Source: Janibacter alkaliphilus (GTDB lineage: Bacteria > Actinomycetota > Actinomycetes > Actinomycetales > Dermatophilaceae). From it: 64,000 nt of DNA. A program made the translations under genes and the position numbers. Shown piece after piece: positions 49,572 to 58,756 of the stretch (positions are counted from its first letter, which is position 1; every line of letters starts with the position of its first letter). The stretch is from NCBI RefSeq assembly GCF_013408565.1, contig NZ_JACBZX010000001.1, positions 1,860,001 to 1,924,000 of the forward strand. Direction: 5' to 3'. Below the pieces are notes generated by a model. It was given only the letters and a program-made list of their open reading frames with translations, searched no databases and was not told the origin of the DNA.

Positions 49572-50585
49572 TCAGGCGTAGATCTCGGCGAGCCGCTGTC
49601 GCTGCACCTGCGGGTTCATCTCCCGCAGCAGGTCGCGTGCCCCCTGCAGCGCGCGCTCCCGCACCGCTCCGCCGGCCAGCACCTCGAGCACCCGGTCGGC
49701 CGCCGCCGCCGGGTCGGCGACGGTGAGCAGGCCGGTCCCGGCGAAGGCGGGGATCTCCCGCGCCAGCACCGGGGCGTCGCACCAGGCCGCGTCGAGCACG
49801 CTGATCGGGAAGCCCTCGTAGGCGGCGCTGTGCAGGTACACCCCGGCCGCGGTCAGCTCGGCGACCAGCGCGTCGGCCGGCAGCCACCCGGAGACCGACA
49901 CCCCGGCCCGCTCGAGCCGGGCGGTCAGCTCGGGGTCGTCGGCGCTGCCCAGCCAGCGCACCTCGACCGCGGGGTCACGCTCCCGCAGCCGCTCGGCCGT
50001 CTCGGCGAGCCAGCCGGGGTCCTTCTGCGGGCTGACCCGCCCGGACATCACCACCCGTCGGCGGCGCGGGCCGTCCGGCTGCGGCGCACGCACCCCGGGG
50101 GAGGCCAGGCTGGGCACGTTGGGCAGTACGGTGCGCCCGGCGCCGGGGGAGAGTCGGGCCGCCAGCCGAGCCTCCTGCTCGGAGAGGACGACCACCCGGT
50201 CGGTGCGTCCGCCCAGCGCCCGTTCGACCGCGGCGACGGCGGTCCGGGCGGCCCGCGGCAGCCGGGGGTCGAGCAGCTTGTAGGCGTGCGGCTGGTAGAC
50301 CACGGGCGCACCGGCCGGGACCGCCCGGGCGTAGACCCCGGCCCGGCTGGAGTGCGCGTGCACGATGTCGGCGCCGGTGGCCCGGACCGCGGCCCGCACC
50401 GCCCGCAGCCGCGCCAGGCTCGACCCGGGCAGCGCGGTGGTGCTGGCGAAGCCCTTGCCGGCGGGGTCGTCCTCGCCGGCCCACAGCAGGTGGTGCTCGT
50501 GCTCCGGGCTGAGCCCGACGATGGTGTCCACCGCCCGGCCGACGCCGGTGCTGTAGCAGTCGGTGACGTGCAGGACGCGACGCAT
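49572..50585 (-). CDS. GT4-type glycosyltransferase
   Basis: A 337-residue GT-B glycosyltransferase: VLHVTDCYSTGVGRAVDTIVGL opens the acceptor domain, with DIVHAHSSRAGVYAR; the donor domain has VMSGRVSPQKDPGWLAETAERL and the E-x7-E motif in YEGFPISVLDAAW. The ATG at 50585 overlaps the upstream deacetylase stop. It is the last gene of the exopolysaccharide group. Donor and acceptor sugars are unknown. Confidence 0.9.
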   Translation of the reverse strand: MRRVLHVTDCYSTGVGRAVDTIVGLSPEHEHHLLWAGEDDPAGKGFASTTALPGSSLARLRAVRAAVRATGADIVHAHSSRAGVYARAVPAGAPVVYQPHAYKLLDPRLPRAARTAVAAVERALGGRTDRVVVLSEQEARLAARLSPGAGRTVLPNVPSLASPGVRAPQPDGPRRRRVVMSGRVSPQKDPGWLAETAERLRERDPAVEVRWLGSADDPELTARLERAGVSVSGWLPADALVAELTAAGVYLHSAAYEGFPISVLDAAWCDAPVLAREIPAFAGTGLLTVADPAAAADRVLEVLAGGAVRERALQGARDLLREMNPQVQRQRLAEIYA

Positions 50586-51358
50586 CAGGCCCTCGGGGCG
50601 TAGCCGACGACCGAGTGCGCCAGCCGGCGGGCGGCGGGCGCGGCGGAGAGCGCCTGCCGGGCGGCCGGGTAGGCGCGCCGCAGCTTGAGGTCGAAGCTGC
50701 GCAGGGTGTCGGTGGTGTTGACGTCGACCCGCGGGAGCGCGTGCCGGCCGTGCCCGTCGTAGGTGGCGAAGGCGGCCTCGAAGCCGGCGGTGCGCACCGC
50801 CTCCCGGGCCCGGGAGTCGTGGTGCCCGAAGGGGTAGGCGAAGGTCCGCGGGTGCTCGCCGCTGATCCGGAAGATCTCGGTCCGGGCCGCCGTGGTGGCC
50901 TGGGCCAGCGCCGGGTCGGCCATGCCGCGCATCGAGTCGTGCACCCAGCTGTGGCAGCCGAGGTCGATCCCGTGACCCGGCAGCGCCCGCATCTGGGCGT
51001 CGTCCATGAGCTGCTTGGCCGGCGACTCGCCGGGCCCGGGCACGTGCCCGGACAGGCCGGGGGAGACGTAGCACAGCGCCGGCATCCCACGACGCTGCAG
51101 CACCGGGGCGGCGTCCTCGAGCACCGAGACGTATCCGTCGTCGAAGGTGATGAGCACCGGCCGAGCCGGGCCGGGCCCGCCGTCGAGCATGTCGAGGTAG
51201 GTCGCCTCGTCCACCGCGGTGAACCCTCGCCGCTGCAGGTGGTCCATCTGGGCGGCGAAGGCGGCCACCGGGACGAAGTTGTTCGGCGGGTCGAGCGCGG
51301 CCGGGACGGTGCCCAGGCCGTGGTACATGAGGACCAGGGTGCGGTGCCGGCGCCTCAT
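50585..51358 (-). CDS. polysaccharide deacetylase (CE4)
   Basis: A 257-residue CE4/NodB-homology protein: LITFDDGYVS holds the metal- and base-forming aspartates, CHSWVHDSM the H-x4-H-type zinc site, and FAYPFGHHDSRAREA the later motif. The ATG at 51358 overlaps the stop of the ligase-Wzz gene as ATGA; a longer frame (start 51382) would enter that gene. It lacks a signal peptide, so it may act on a lipid-linked intermediate, or export may depend on an unseen route. It is part of the exopolysaccharide group. Confidence 0.88.
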   Translation of the reverse strand: MRRRHRTLVLMYHGLGTVPAALDPPNNFVPVAAFAAQMDHLQRRGFTAVDEATYLDMLDGGPGPARPVLITFDDGYVSVLEDAAPVLQRRGMPALCYVSPGLSGHVPGPGESPAKQLMDDAQMRALPGHGIDLGCHSWVHDSMRGMADPALAQATTAARTEIFRISGEHPRTFAYPFGHHDSRAREAVRTAGFEAAFATYDGHGRHALPRVDVNTTDTLRSFDLKLRRAYPAARQALSAAPAARRLAHSVVGYAPRA

Positions 51359-53544
51359 CGGGCGCTCCGGCGCAGCAGCCACAGCCCGACCGCGCAGACC
51401 AGCACGACCGCGTAGCCCGCGGCGAGGTACAGCGGCCGGGACGGGGTGGTCGTGGTGTGGTCCGGGCTCGGCTCGGAGAGCTGGACGACGGCCACCTGGG
51501 GGTCGTCCTCGGCGCGGTCGGCGGCCAGGTCGACGAGCCGGTCGGCCAGCCGGCTGGCCTGCCCGGCGTCGTCGGCGGTCGCCGAGATCCGCACCGTGGT
51601 CGAGTCCGGGTCCACCTCGGCCGTGGCGCCGGCGTCCTCACCGAGCCCGAGCTCGGCGACCGCCGCCTCCACCTGGGTGTCCGCGGCCAGCGCCACCGCG
51701 TACTGCTGGGCGATCAGGCGCAGCTCGTCGGAGCTGGTGGGCACCTGCTCCTGGGAGACCCCTTCGCTGCGGAGGCCGACCACGGCGTCCGCCTGCTGCT
51801 GGGTGGGCAGCTGGGCGACACCCACGGTCACCGCAACCGCGCCGAGCACGGCGAGGATCGCGGGCAGCAGCCACGCCCGCCGCCGCCTCGGCGCTCGTGC
51901 ACCGCCGGCGCTGTCGGCGCTGTCGGCGTCCGGGACACCGGCGTCCGGGTCGTCCCCGGAGACCCCGCGCGGGCGCGAGCGCTCTTCCTCGGGGAGGTGG
52001 CTCTGGCGGCGCTCGGCGCCCTCCAGGCTCCCCGTGCGCTCGGCGCTCGCCACGCTCTGGTCGCTCCCGGTGCGCTCGGCGCGCGGCTGGTCTGGCCGGG
52101 GCTCCGCGTCGGCGGGCGTCCCCGAGGTGCGGCCGGTCTCGGCCGGTGCCTCGGTGGCGCGGTCCGCGCGGTTGGGCAGGATCTTCATGTCCGTCCTTTC
52201 GACTGACGTGCTTCTCGACCGGGTGACGACCGGCAGCGTCCCGGACGCTGCGTCGCGGACCCGGCTCAGGGGCAGGGCGGCGACCGCCCCGGCCAGCAGC
52301 CAGGTGGTCGCGGTGATGATCGGGTTGCGCCAGGGGAAGTCGATGACCCCCTGGACGCCGGCGCCGCACAGCGCCGCCGTCGCGCCGGCCGCCACCCACC
52401 GGGCGCCGGCCTGCTCCCAGCCCGGGCCGCGCCCGGAGGCACCGAGCAGGACCAGGCGGAGCAGCACGGCGAGCAGGGCGAGCAGCACGACGAGGCCGAG
52501 CGCGCCGGTCTCGGCGAGCACCGTGAGCGGGAGGTTGTGCGCGTGCAGCGGAGGCTCGGCGACCAGCGGCGAGTCCGGCCCGGAGCCGATCTGCTCGAGG
52601 CCGCCCGGACCGACGCCGATGATCGGCGAGGCCGCGGCGGCGGACGCCGCCATCGCCCAGATGAGCGGCCGGTGGTCGTCGGGGGAGGCGCTGGGGTCGC
52701 TCAGCGAGCTGATCCGCTCGATGAGCACCCCGCCCGGTCCGTCGGCGCCGAGCAGCATGAGGCCGGCGAGCACGAGCACCACCGCGCCGACGCCCCCGGC
52801 CACCGGGCCGCGGGCCGGCGGCAGCAGCAGGACGAGCACCAGCAGACCGGCCACCGCGCCCACCCAGGAGCCGCGGGAGAGGCTGAGCGCCAGGGCGCAG
52901 AGCACCGGCACGGCGGCCACCAGCAGGACCGCGCGCCAGCCCGTCCGCCGGGCCGTGCTGGCCGCGGCGAGCAGCAGCGGCAGCCCGAGCATGGTGTAGG
53001 CGCCCAGCTCGTTGGGCTGGGCGAAGGGGCCCTGCAGCCGGCCGCTGACCACCGCCCCGCCGGAGCTGCTGGAGAGCTCGCCGAGACCGGTGAGGGACTG
53101 CGCGCTGACGGCGACCAGCGAGACGAGCACCGCCGAGAGCACCACACGACGCTCCGGAGGTCCGAGGTGCACCAGGGCCGCGGCCGTGCCCCAGCCGAGC
53201 ATGCTCGCCCCGGTGAGCACCAGCGAGCGGGCCGGGTCGACCGCTGTGGGCAACGAGATCACCTGTGCCAGCGGGATGCCGGCCGCGACCGCGAGCAGCG
53301 GCGGCAGCGGCTGGCGCCGGGTGTCGAGCACCAGCAGCAGCCACAGCACGACGACCGCGAGGCTCAGCGGCAGCACCAGGCCGGGTGCCCACGGTGCGAC
53401 CACGGCGAGCACGACGAGAGCGCCGGTGACCAGCGGGGTCAGCGGGCTCGGGGGCGTCGTGCCCGGCGTCGGTGACGGATCCGCGGCGCCGGTCCGTCGG
53501 GGCGAGGTGTCGGGCGGCGACCCGGTCGGGGCCAGGGTGCTCAT
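51355..53544 (-). CDS. O-antigen-ligase-type polymerase fused to Wzz-like chain-length domain
   Basis: A 729-residue open frame with two distinct parts. Residues 1-440 form a polytopic membrane protein with about eleven helices and the Wzy_C/O-antigen ligase region: GRLQGPFAQPNELGAYTMLG, LSLSRGSWVGA, and the periplasmic-loop HAHNLPLTVLAETGALGL. Residues about 455-729 contain an acidic linker, one membrane helix, an extracytoplasmic region (QADAVVGLRSEGVSQEQ to VQLSEPSPDHT) and a final helix, the layout of Wzz/Wzc co-polymerases. No stop separates them, but an internal ATG (52188) follows a strong AAAGGACGG, so the Wzz-like half may also be made alone. Overlaps with both neighbours are four bases. 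Confidence 0.8.
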   Translation of the reverse strand: MSTLAPTGSPPDTSPRRTGAADPSPTPGTTPPSPLTPLVTGALVVLAVVAPWAPGLVLPLSLAVVVLWLLLVLDTRRQPLPPLLAVAAGIPLAQVISLPTAVDPARSLVLTGASMLGWGTAAALVHLGPPERRVVLSAVLVSLVAVSAQSLTGLGELSSSSGGAVVSGRLQGPFAQPNELGAYTMLGLPLLLAAASTARRTGWRAVLLVAAVPVLCALALSLSRGSWVGAVAGLLVLVLLLPPARGPVAGGVGAVVLVLAGLMLLGADGPGGVLIERISSLSDPSASPDDHRPLIWAMAASAAAASPIIGVGPGGLEQIGSGPDSPLVAEPPLHAHNLPLTVLAETGALGLVVLLALLAVLLRLVLLGASGRGPGWEQAGARWVAAGATAALCGAGVQGVIDFPWRNPIITATTWLLAGAVAALPLSRVRDAASGTLPVVTRSRSTSVERTDMKILPNRADRATEAPAETGRTSGTPADAEPRPDQPRAERTGSDQSVASAERTGSLEGAERRQSHLPEEERSRPRGVSGDDPDAGVPDADSADSAGGARAPRRRRAWLLPAILAVLGAVAVTVGVAQLPTQQQADAVVGLRSEGVSQEQVPTSSDELRLIAQQYAVALAADTQVEAAVAELGLGEDAGATAEVDPDSTTVRISATADDAGQASRLADRLVDLAADRAEDDPQVAVVQLSEPSPDHTTTTPSRPLYLAAGYAVVLVCAVGLWLLRRSAR
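52186..52200 (-). promoter_or_regulatory. internal ribosome binding site and ATG for the Wzz-like half
   Basis: On the minus strand GAAAGGACGGACATG places a good Shine-Dalgarno (AAAGGA) nine bases from an in-frame ATG at 52188. Translation from here would yield a 277-residue Wzz-like protein starting MKILPNRADR. Confidence 0.6.
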
Positions 53545-54977
53545 GCCGGCTCCTTGACCATGACGCCGCGCACCATCCGGTAGGTGCCGGGGTCGAGGTG
53601 CCGGGTGGCCAGCACCCAGGCGGCGACGTAGGCCAGCCCGCCGAGCACCAGCCCGACGATCGTCGGCAGCGGCAGCAGCATCACCCCGGCGGCGACCACG
53701 GAGGCGCCGGCGGACAGGACGAGGTTGCGGCGCACCCGGGTGTGCGGGAAGCGTCGCCGCAGCGCGACCAGCAGCACGGTGGCCTGGACCAGGTACGAGA
53801 CGGTGGTCGCGGCGGCGGCGGCCGGCGCCCCCCAGACCGGGATGAGCGCCAGGTCGATGGCCAGGTTGGCCACCAGGGCCAGGCTGCTGGCCAGCAGCAC
53901 CGCCGGGTCGGGCCGCAGCGAGAGCAGGGCGCTGAGGCTCACCTGGGCGATGCCGAAGAAGAGCGGCGCTAGCGCCAGCCAGGCGATGATCGCCACCGAC
54001 CCGAACTCGTCCCCGAAGAGCAGGCCGACGAGCTCGTCGCCGCGGGTGAGCAGCACCGCCGCGTACGGCAGGTAGATGGCGCTGACGATGATGAGCGCCC
54101 CCGAGACGGCCCGGTTGCGGTCCGGGGAGCCGGCGCTGCTGTCGGACAGCGCCGGCAGCAGCACCCGGGCCACCGACCAGCTGATGAAGAGGACGGTCTC
54201 CAGGAGGCGGTAGGCGGCGGTGTAGTGACCCACCGCGACGGTGCCGGCGAGCCAGCCCAGCAGCACGACGTCGATGCGGAAGAGGGCCATCGAGACGAGG
54301 TCGTTCAGTCCGGTCACCCGGATCGCGCTGACGAAGTCAGCGGTGTGCTCCCGGGTGACCAGCCCGGGTCGGGGCCGGACGTCCGCCTGGCGACGCGCGG
54401 TGCCGGCCATCAGGACCACCCCGGTGAGCGAGGCGGCGCAGTAGGCGGCAGCCGCCCCGGCGACCCCGGTCCCCAGGTGCAGGGCGAGCACGACCAGCCC
54501 CAGCGCGAGGAAGCGCTGCACGACCAGCACCACCGCGGGTCCGGACTGCACGTGCCGGACGCTGGCGGCCGAGCGGAAGGCCTCGATGACCGTGTCCGCG
54601 CAGGCCGCGACGACCAGCGCCAGGCTGGGCGCCCAGCGTCCTGGCTCGTCCAGGGTCAGCCGCAGCACCAGCGCCGCGCCGAGGACGACGACCAGGGTGA
54701 GCGCGAGCCGCATCGCCAGCAGCGACGACAACCGGGCCGACAGGCTGGTGGGCTCGCCGCCGGCGAGCTGGACCAGGCGCTGGTCCAGGCCCAGGGTGGT
54801 GACCGAGGACAGCAGCAGCCCCAGCCCGAGGGCGAAGGAGAAGGCGCCGAACTCGGACACGCCGACGACCCTCGCGAGCACTCCGAGCATCGCGAGGGTG
54901 GCCAGCTTGCCGAGGATCTCGCCCGCGCTGAGGGTCACCCCGGCGCGGGTCATCCGGCGGGCGTCCGTGGGGCTCAC
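53541..54977 (-). CDS. polysaccharide flippase (Wzx/MATE-type)
   Basis: A 478-residue membrane protein with about 14 helices. It begins RAGVTLSAGEILGKLATLAMLGVLARVVGVSEFGAFSFALGL, the classic Wzx/PST N-terminus, and includes RIDVVLLGWLAGTVAVGHYTAAYRLLE. It would flip lipid-linked oligosaccharide units across the membrane. Translation starts at GTG 54977, overlapping the upstream glycosyltransferase stop as GTGA; the following ligase-Wzz gene overlaps by four bases. Confidence 0.9.
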   Translation of the reverse strand: MSPTDARRMTRAGVTLSAGEILGKLATLAMLGVLARVVGVSEFGAFSFALGLGLLLSSVTTLGLDQRLVQLAGGEPTSLSARLSSLLAMRLALTLVVVLGAALVLRLTLDEPGRWAPSLALVVAACADTVIEAFRSAASVRHVQSGPAVVLVVQRFLALGLVVLALHLGTGVAGAAAAYCAASLTGVVLMAGTARRQADVRPRPGLVTREHTADFVSAIRVTGLNDLVSMALFRIDVVLLGWLAGTVAVGHYTAAYRLLETVLFISWSVARVLLPALSDSSAGSPDRNRAVSGALIIVSAIYLPYAAVLLTRGDELVGLLFGDEFGSVAIIAWLALAPLFFGIAQVSLSALLSLRPDPAVLLASSLALVANLAIDLALIPVWGAPAAAAATTVSYLVQATVLLVALRRRFPHTRVRRNLVLSAGASVVAAGVMLLPLPTIVGLVLGGLAYVAAWVLATRHLDPGTYRMVRGVMVKEPA

Positions 54978-57148
54978 CCGGGCCGGCCGCCTGTGGTCGT
55001 CGGCGTCGTGCCGGCTCCCTCAGGCGCGCCCTGGCGCAGACCCACGGCGGCGCCGGCCACCTTCGCCCCGTCCCGCAGCACGGTGACCAGCGGGACCAGC
55101 GCGGTCACGGCCATCGGGTGCGGCCGGGACGCCGCCCGGCGCAGCGGCACCCACAGGTAGAGGGTGGCGCCGGCCGCGGCGAGGCCGCGCAGCCGCGGTC
55201 CGCCGGCCAGCAGCATGGCGCCGCCGGCGCCGTAGGCCAGCGCCCGGGCGCCGTCCCGGGCGAGCAGGCGGCGGTCGCCGGAGTGCCCGGAGCCGAGGCC
55301 GTACCGGTAGTACATCCGCAGTGTGCTGCGCAGGGTCGGCCGCTGCTCCCAGGTGACCAGGGCGTCGCTGACCAGGTGCGCGTCGTGGGTGCGGGCCACC
55401 GTCCGCCCGAAGGTGACGTCCTCGCCGGTAGCCAGGTGCTCGGGGAACCCCCCGGCCTCGCGCCAGGCCTCGGCGGTGACCGCCATCGACCGGCCGGTGG
55501 GCATCGTCGCGTCGAAGGACCGCCCGAAGAGCCGTCCGTGCAGCCGGGTGAGCGGGCTCGGGTGGGTCAGCTCGTCGACCATCGGGTAGCCGGTCACGGC
55601 CAGCGCCGACTGCAGCGCCGAGGTGCTGGTCACCGCGTAGACACCGGTGAGCAGGCCCGCCTGCGGGCGGTCGGCGCCCGCGGCGCGCAGCGCCGGCAGC
55701 CATCCGGGGTCGGGGTCGCAACCGACGTCGGTGCAGGCCAGCAGGTCGTGGCGGGCCTGGGCGATGCCGATGTTGCGACCCTGCGAGATCCCGGCGCCGT
55801 CGGTCTCGACGATCCGCACCCGCGGGTCCTGCGCCGCGTGGCGGTGGCCGGTCTTGAGCGTGCCGTCGCGGGACCCGCCGTCGACGACGACGATCTCGTC
55901 GTCGTCGCCCAGCTGCGGGCGCAGCGCGCGCAGCAGCTCGTCGAGGCCCTCGGCCTCGTCGAGGACGGTGGTGATCACCGAGACCGGTCGCTGCTCGGCG
56001 AGCCCGGCACCGGGCCGGCGGGCGACCTCGGCGAGGTGGCGCTCCAGGGCGTCCGTCCCGCTGTCCTGGTGCACCGAGGCCTCGTGGGCCAGCCCGTGGC
56101 TGCCCAGGTCTGCGCGCAGCTCCGGGTCCTCGAGCCGGACCAGCACCTCCGCCAGCGAAGCGGGGTCGCCGGGCCGCACCGGCAGCGCCGCCCGGCCGAG
56201 GTGGCCGTGCAGCGGTGGGGTGGAGACCACCGACGTGCCGCAGGCCATCGCCTCGTGCGCGGAGACGCCGTAAGCCTCGCCGCTGACGGCGGAGCCCGGG
56301 TCGTCGCGGGTGAGCACGGCCACCGCGTCGAAGGCGGTGAGCCGGGCGCGGATGTCCTCGACCGCGGCGTGCAGGTGGACCCGGTCGGCGACGCCCCGCT
56401 GCTGCGCGTACCGGGTCAGCCGGTCGGCCTCCTCCGGGTGCGCGGCGTCCGGCAGGGCGTAGACGTGCAGCTCCCAGCGGGGCGCGTCGGCCAGGGCGCC
56501 GATCGCGTCGTCGACACCCTTGTAGGGCACCAGGCGGGTGGCCATGGCGACCCGGTGGCGCTCGCCGTCCGCGGGCAGCCCGAGCTCGTGGCAGGCCTGC
56601 TCGCGAGGCAGGACCGTCTGCACGGGGGGCGGGCCGGCGACCACGGAGGTGTGGCCGCGGTCCTCGGTCAGCCGCTCGACGGCGCTGATGCTGCCGTCGG
56701 TGAGCCGGTCCAGCAGCCGCACCGGGCGACCGCTGAAGGAGTCGTCGTGGCGCACCCACGCCGAGCGGGTCGCCGACAGGTGGCCGGCGGCCGCCCCGAC
56801 CAGGCCGGCCTTGACCCCGTGGCCGAGCACGAGGTCGGGGCGGCCGGCGCGCAGGTGGCGGGCCAGCCGCAGCACGGTGCCGGCGGCGCCCTTCGCCCGG
56901 CGGCCGGTGGGGATCACCGTCACCGGGACCCCGCGCTCGCGCCAGGCCTGCGCCGCCGGTCCCTCGGCGAGGGTGACCACGTCGACCTCGAGCCGGCTGC
57001 TGGCGGCGGCCAGCCGCTCCATCCAGATCTCGGCACCGCCACGGGTGGCCGAGGGCAGCACCGCGCACACCCGCAGCGCGCGAGGCGCCGGCGGCGTCGG
57101 GGGTGCCTGGGTGTCGGGGGTCGTCTCAGCGACCGTCTCGGCGTACAA
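54974..57148 (-). CDS. two-domain glycosyltransferase (GT4 + GT2)
   Basis: A 724-residue fusion. The N-terminal part (about 24-370) is a GT-B/GT4 enzyme: VCAVLPSATRGGAEIWMERL, VAMATRLVPYKGVDDAIGAL, and the EAYGVSAHEAMACGTSVVS E-x7-E region. The C-terminal part (about 385-640) is a GT-A/GT2 enzyme: VSVITTVLDEAEGLDELL, the DGGSRDGT motif, GISQGRNIGIAQARHDLLACTDVGCDPDPGWL and GEDVTFGR, ended by hydrophobic helices. The start is weak: TTG 57148 overlaps the sugar-transferase gene by 23 bp; a GTG just before VCAVLPS is an alternative. It probably adds two successive sugars. Confidence 0.88.
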   Translation of the reverse strand: MYAETVAETTPDTQAPPTPPAPRALRVCAVLPSATRGGAEIWMERLAAASSRLEVDVVTLAEGPAAQAWRERGVPVTVIPTGRRAKGAAGTVLRLARHLRAGRPDLVLGHGVKAGLVGAAAGHLSATRSAWVRHDDSFSGRPVRLLDRLTDGSISAVERLTEDRGHTSVVAGPPPVQTVLPREQACHELGLPADGERHRVAMATRLVPYKGVDDAIGALADAPRWELHVYALPDAAHPEEADRLTRYAQQRGVADRVHLHAAVEDIRARLTAFDAVAVLTRDDPGSAVSGEAYGVSAHEAMACGTSVVSTPPLHGHLGRAALPVRPGDPASLAEVLVRLEDPELRADLGSHGLAHEASVHQDSGTDALERHLAEVARRPGAGLAEQRPVSVITTVLDEAEGLDELLRALRPQLGDDDEIVVVDGGSRDGTLKTGHRHAAQDPRVRIVETDGAGISQGRNIGIAQARHDLLACTDVGCDPDPGWLPALRAAGADRPQAGLLTGVYAVTSTSALQSALAVTGYPMVDELTHPSPLTRLHGRLFGRSFDATMPTGRSMAVTAEAWREAGGFPEHLATGEDVTFGRTVARTHDAHLVSDALVTWEQRPTLRSTLRMYYRYGLGSGHSGDRRLLARDGARALAYGAGGAMLLAGGPRLRGLAAAGATLYLWVPLRRAASRPHPMAVTALVPLVTVLRDGAKVAGAAVGLRQGAPEGAGTTPTTTGGRPG

Positions 57149-58655
57149 CGCTGATCACCGTCTTCATGAGGATCTTGGCGTCCGACCACAGCGACCAGGT
57201 GTCGATGTAGACGTTGTCCAGGTGGGCTCGGTCCTTGATCGAGGTGTCGCCGCGCAGCCCCTCCACGGCGGCGTAGCCGGTCAGCCCCGCCGGGGCACGG
57301 TGCCGGTCCTCGTAGCCGGGGTAGGCCTCGCGGTACTGGTCGACGAAGTGCGGGCGCTCCGGCCGGGGCCCGACGAGGCTCATGTCGCCGCGAAGCACGT
57401 TGACCAGCTGGGGCAGCTCGTCCAGCGAGGTGGCCCGGATGAACCGCCCGACCGGACCGATCCGGTCGTCGTGCGAGATGTTCCACGTGGTCGCGGACTC
57501 GGCGTCGTCGGCCGGGGTCAGCGAGGTGAACTTCAGCAGGGTGAAGGGGCGTCCGCCGCGGCCGATCCGCTCCTGGCGGAAGATCACGCCCGGGCCGATC
57601 TCCCAGCGCACCGCCAGGGCGGTGGCCAGCATGACCGGGGAGAGCACGAGCAGCGCCGCGAGCGAGAGCACCACGTCCGCGGCACGCTTGACCTGCCAGC
57701 CGGCGCCGCTGCGCTCGGCCGGGGCGACGGCCACCAGCGGGATGCCGGCGATCTGGTCGTGGGCCGCCGAGGCGGGCGCGCCGAGGCTGTAGCCGACCGG
57801 CACGGTGTAGACCTCCAGGCGCTGCTGCTCACGGCGGATGGTCCGGGCGAGCTGCCACTCCTCGATCCGGGGGAAGGCGAAGACGACGCAGGTGATCCGC
57901 TCCCGGGCGACCACGGCGGTGAAGTCGTCGAAGCCGCCGAGCACCGGCAGACCATCGGTGGTCGGCTGGGCCTGCTCGCCCAGCAGCCCGACCGGTTCGA
58001 CGCCGTCGTGGGTCCGCTCGATCATCCGTCGACCGAGCTCGACGGCCTCCGGGCCGTCGCCGAGGATGAGCACCCGGGTGCGCCGCTCCGGGTGCCGGCG
58101 CACCGCCCGGCGACGCAGGGCGTAGGCGACGAACCGGCCCAGGACCATCGAGCTGAGCACCGCCAGCAGCAGCACCGGCGCCTGCGGCAGCCCGCTGAGG
58201 CCCGGTACCACGACGGTCATCTCGCCCGCGGCAATGCCGGCGACCGCGGCCAGCAGCAGGCGGGGGAGCTCGTCGAGGACGTTCTCGGTGAAGCGGGTCC
58301 GGTAGAGGCCGGTGGCGCGGTTGACGCACAGCACGCCGAGGGCGACGGCGAGCAACCCGACGAGGTCCTGCGGCATGAGCACGGCCAGGACCACCAGGCC
58401 CCACAGGTCCGCGGCCAGCAGCGGCAGCAGGCTGCCCCGACGCTGTCGCGCCGGCGGCGTCGACGGGGACGCCGGGCTCGGGGTGGGGCCCTCAACGGGT
58501 CGCGGCGGCTGCGGGTGTCGTCGGCTCAGCGGGGTGGCCATCCGGCGCCAGGCGGGGTGGTCGGTCCGGGTGGGCGGGTGTGCTCGGTCGGGCAGGCGCA
58601 GCCGGCGCCGGGTGGGTGCCGGCTGCGGGCGTACGGGGTCCGTGGTGGACGTCAT
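57126..58655 (-). CDS. initiating sugar transferase (polyprenyl glycosylphosphotransferase)
   Basis: A 509-residue WbaP/CpsE-type enzyme. A Pro/Arg-rich cytoplasmic N-terminus leads to four membrane helices (about 85-180), then a CoA-binding-like domain (RVLILGDGPEAVELGRRM) and the catalytic bacterial-sugar-transferase domain: KRAADVVLSLAALLVLSP, FRQERIGRGGRPFTLLKFTSL, SLDELPQLVNVLRGDMSLVGPRPERP. It places the first sugar phosphate on undecaprenyl phosphate. The ATG at 58655, with GGGGGGAG before it, gives MTSTTDPVRP. It heads the polysaccharide biosynthetic part of the cluster. Confidence 0.93.
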   Translation of the reverse strand: MTSTTDPVRPQPAPTRRRLRLPDRAHPPTRTDHPAWRRMATPLSRRHPQPPRPVEGPTPSPASPSTPPARQRRGSLLPLLAADLWGLVVLAVLMPQDLVGLLAVALGVLCVNRATGLYRTRFTENVLDELPRLLLAAVAGIAAGEMTVVVPGLSGLPQAPVLLLAVLSSMVLGRFVAYALRRRAVRRHPERRTRVLILGDGPEAVELGRRMIERTHDGVEPVGLLGEQAQPTTDGLPVLGGFDDFTAVVARERITCVVFAFPRIEEWQLARTIRREQQRLEVYTVPVGYSLGAPASAAHDQIAGIPLVAVAPAERSGAGWQVKRAADVVLSLAALLVLSPVMLATALAVRWEIGPGVIFRQERIGRGGRPFTLLKFTSLTPADDAESATTWNISHDDRIGPVGRFIRATSLDELPQLVNVLRGDMSLVGPRPERPHFVDQYREAYPGYEDRHRAPAGLTGYAAVEGLRGDTSIKDRAHLDNVYIDTWSLWSDAKILMKTVISVVRRDGR

Positions 58656-58756
58656 GCGTGCTCCCCCCTCAGAAAGCAAGCGGTGTCTGCGTTCCCGACG
58701 GCGGTCAGCCGCGGGATCCTGCGTGACGGTGTCGACCGCTGGGGCCGAGCGGGCGG

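Noticed and set aside
49342..49581. 79-codon plus-strand frame after the malic enzyme
   Set aside because: It runs through the hairpin element and has no family or ribosome binding site.
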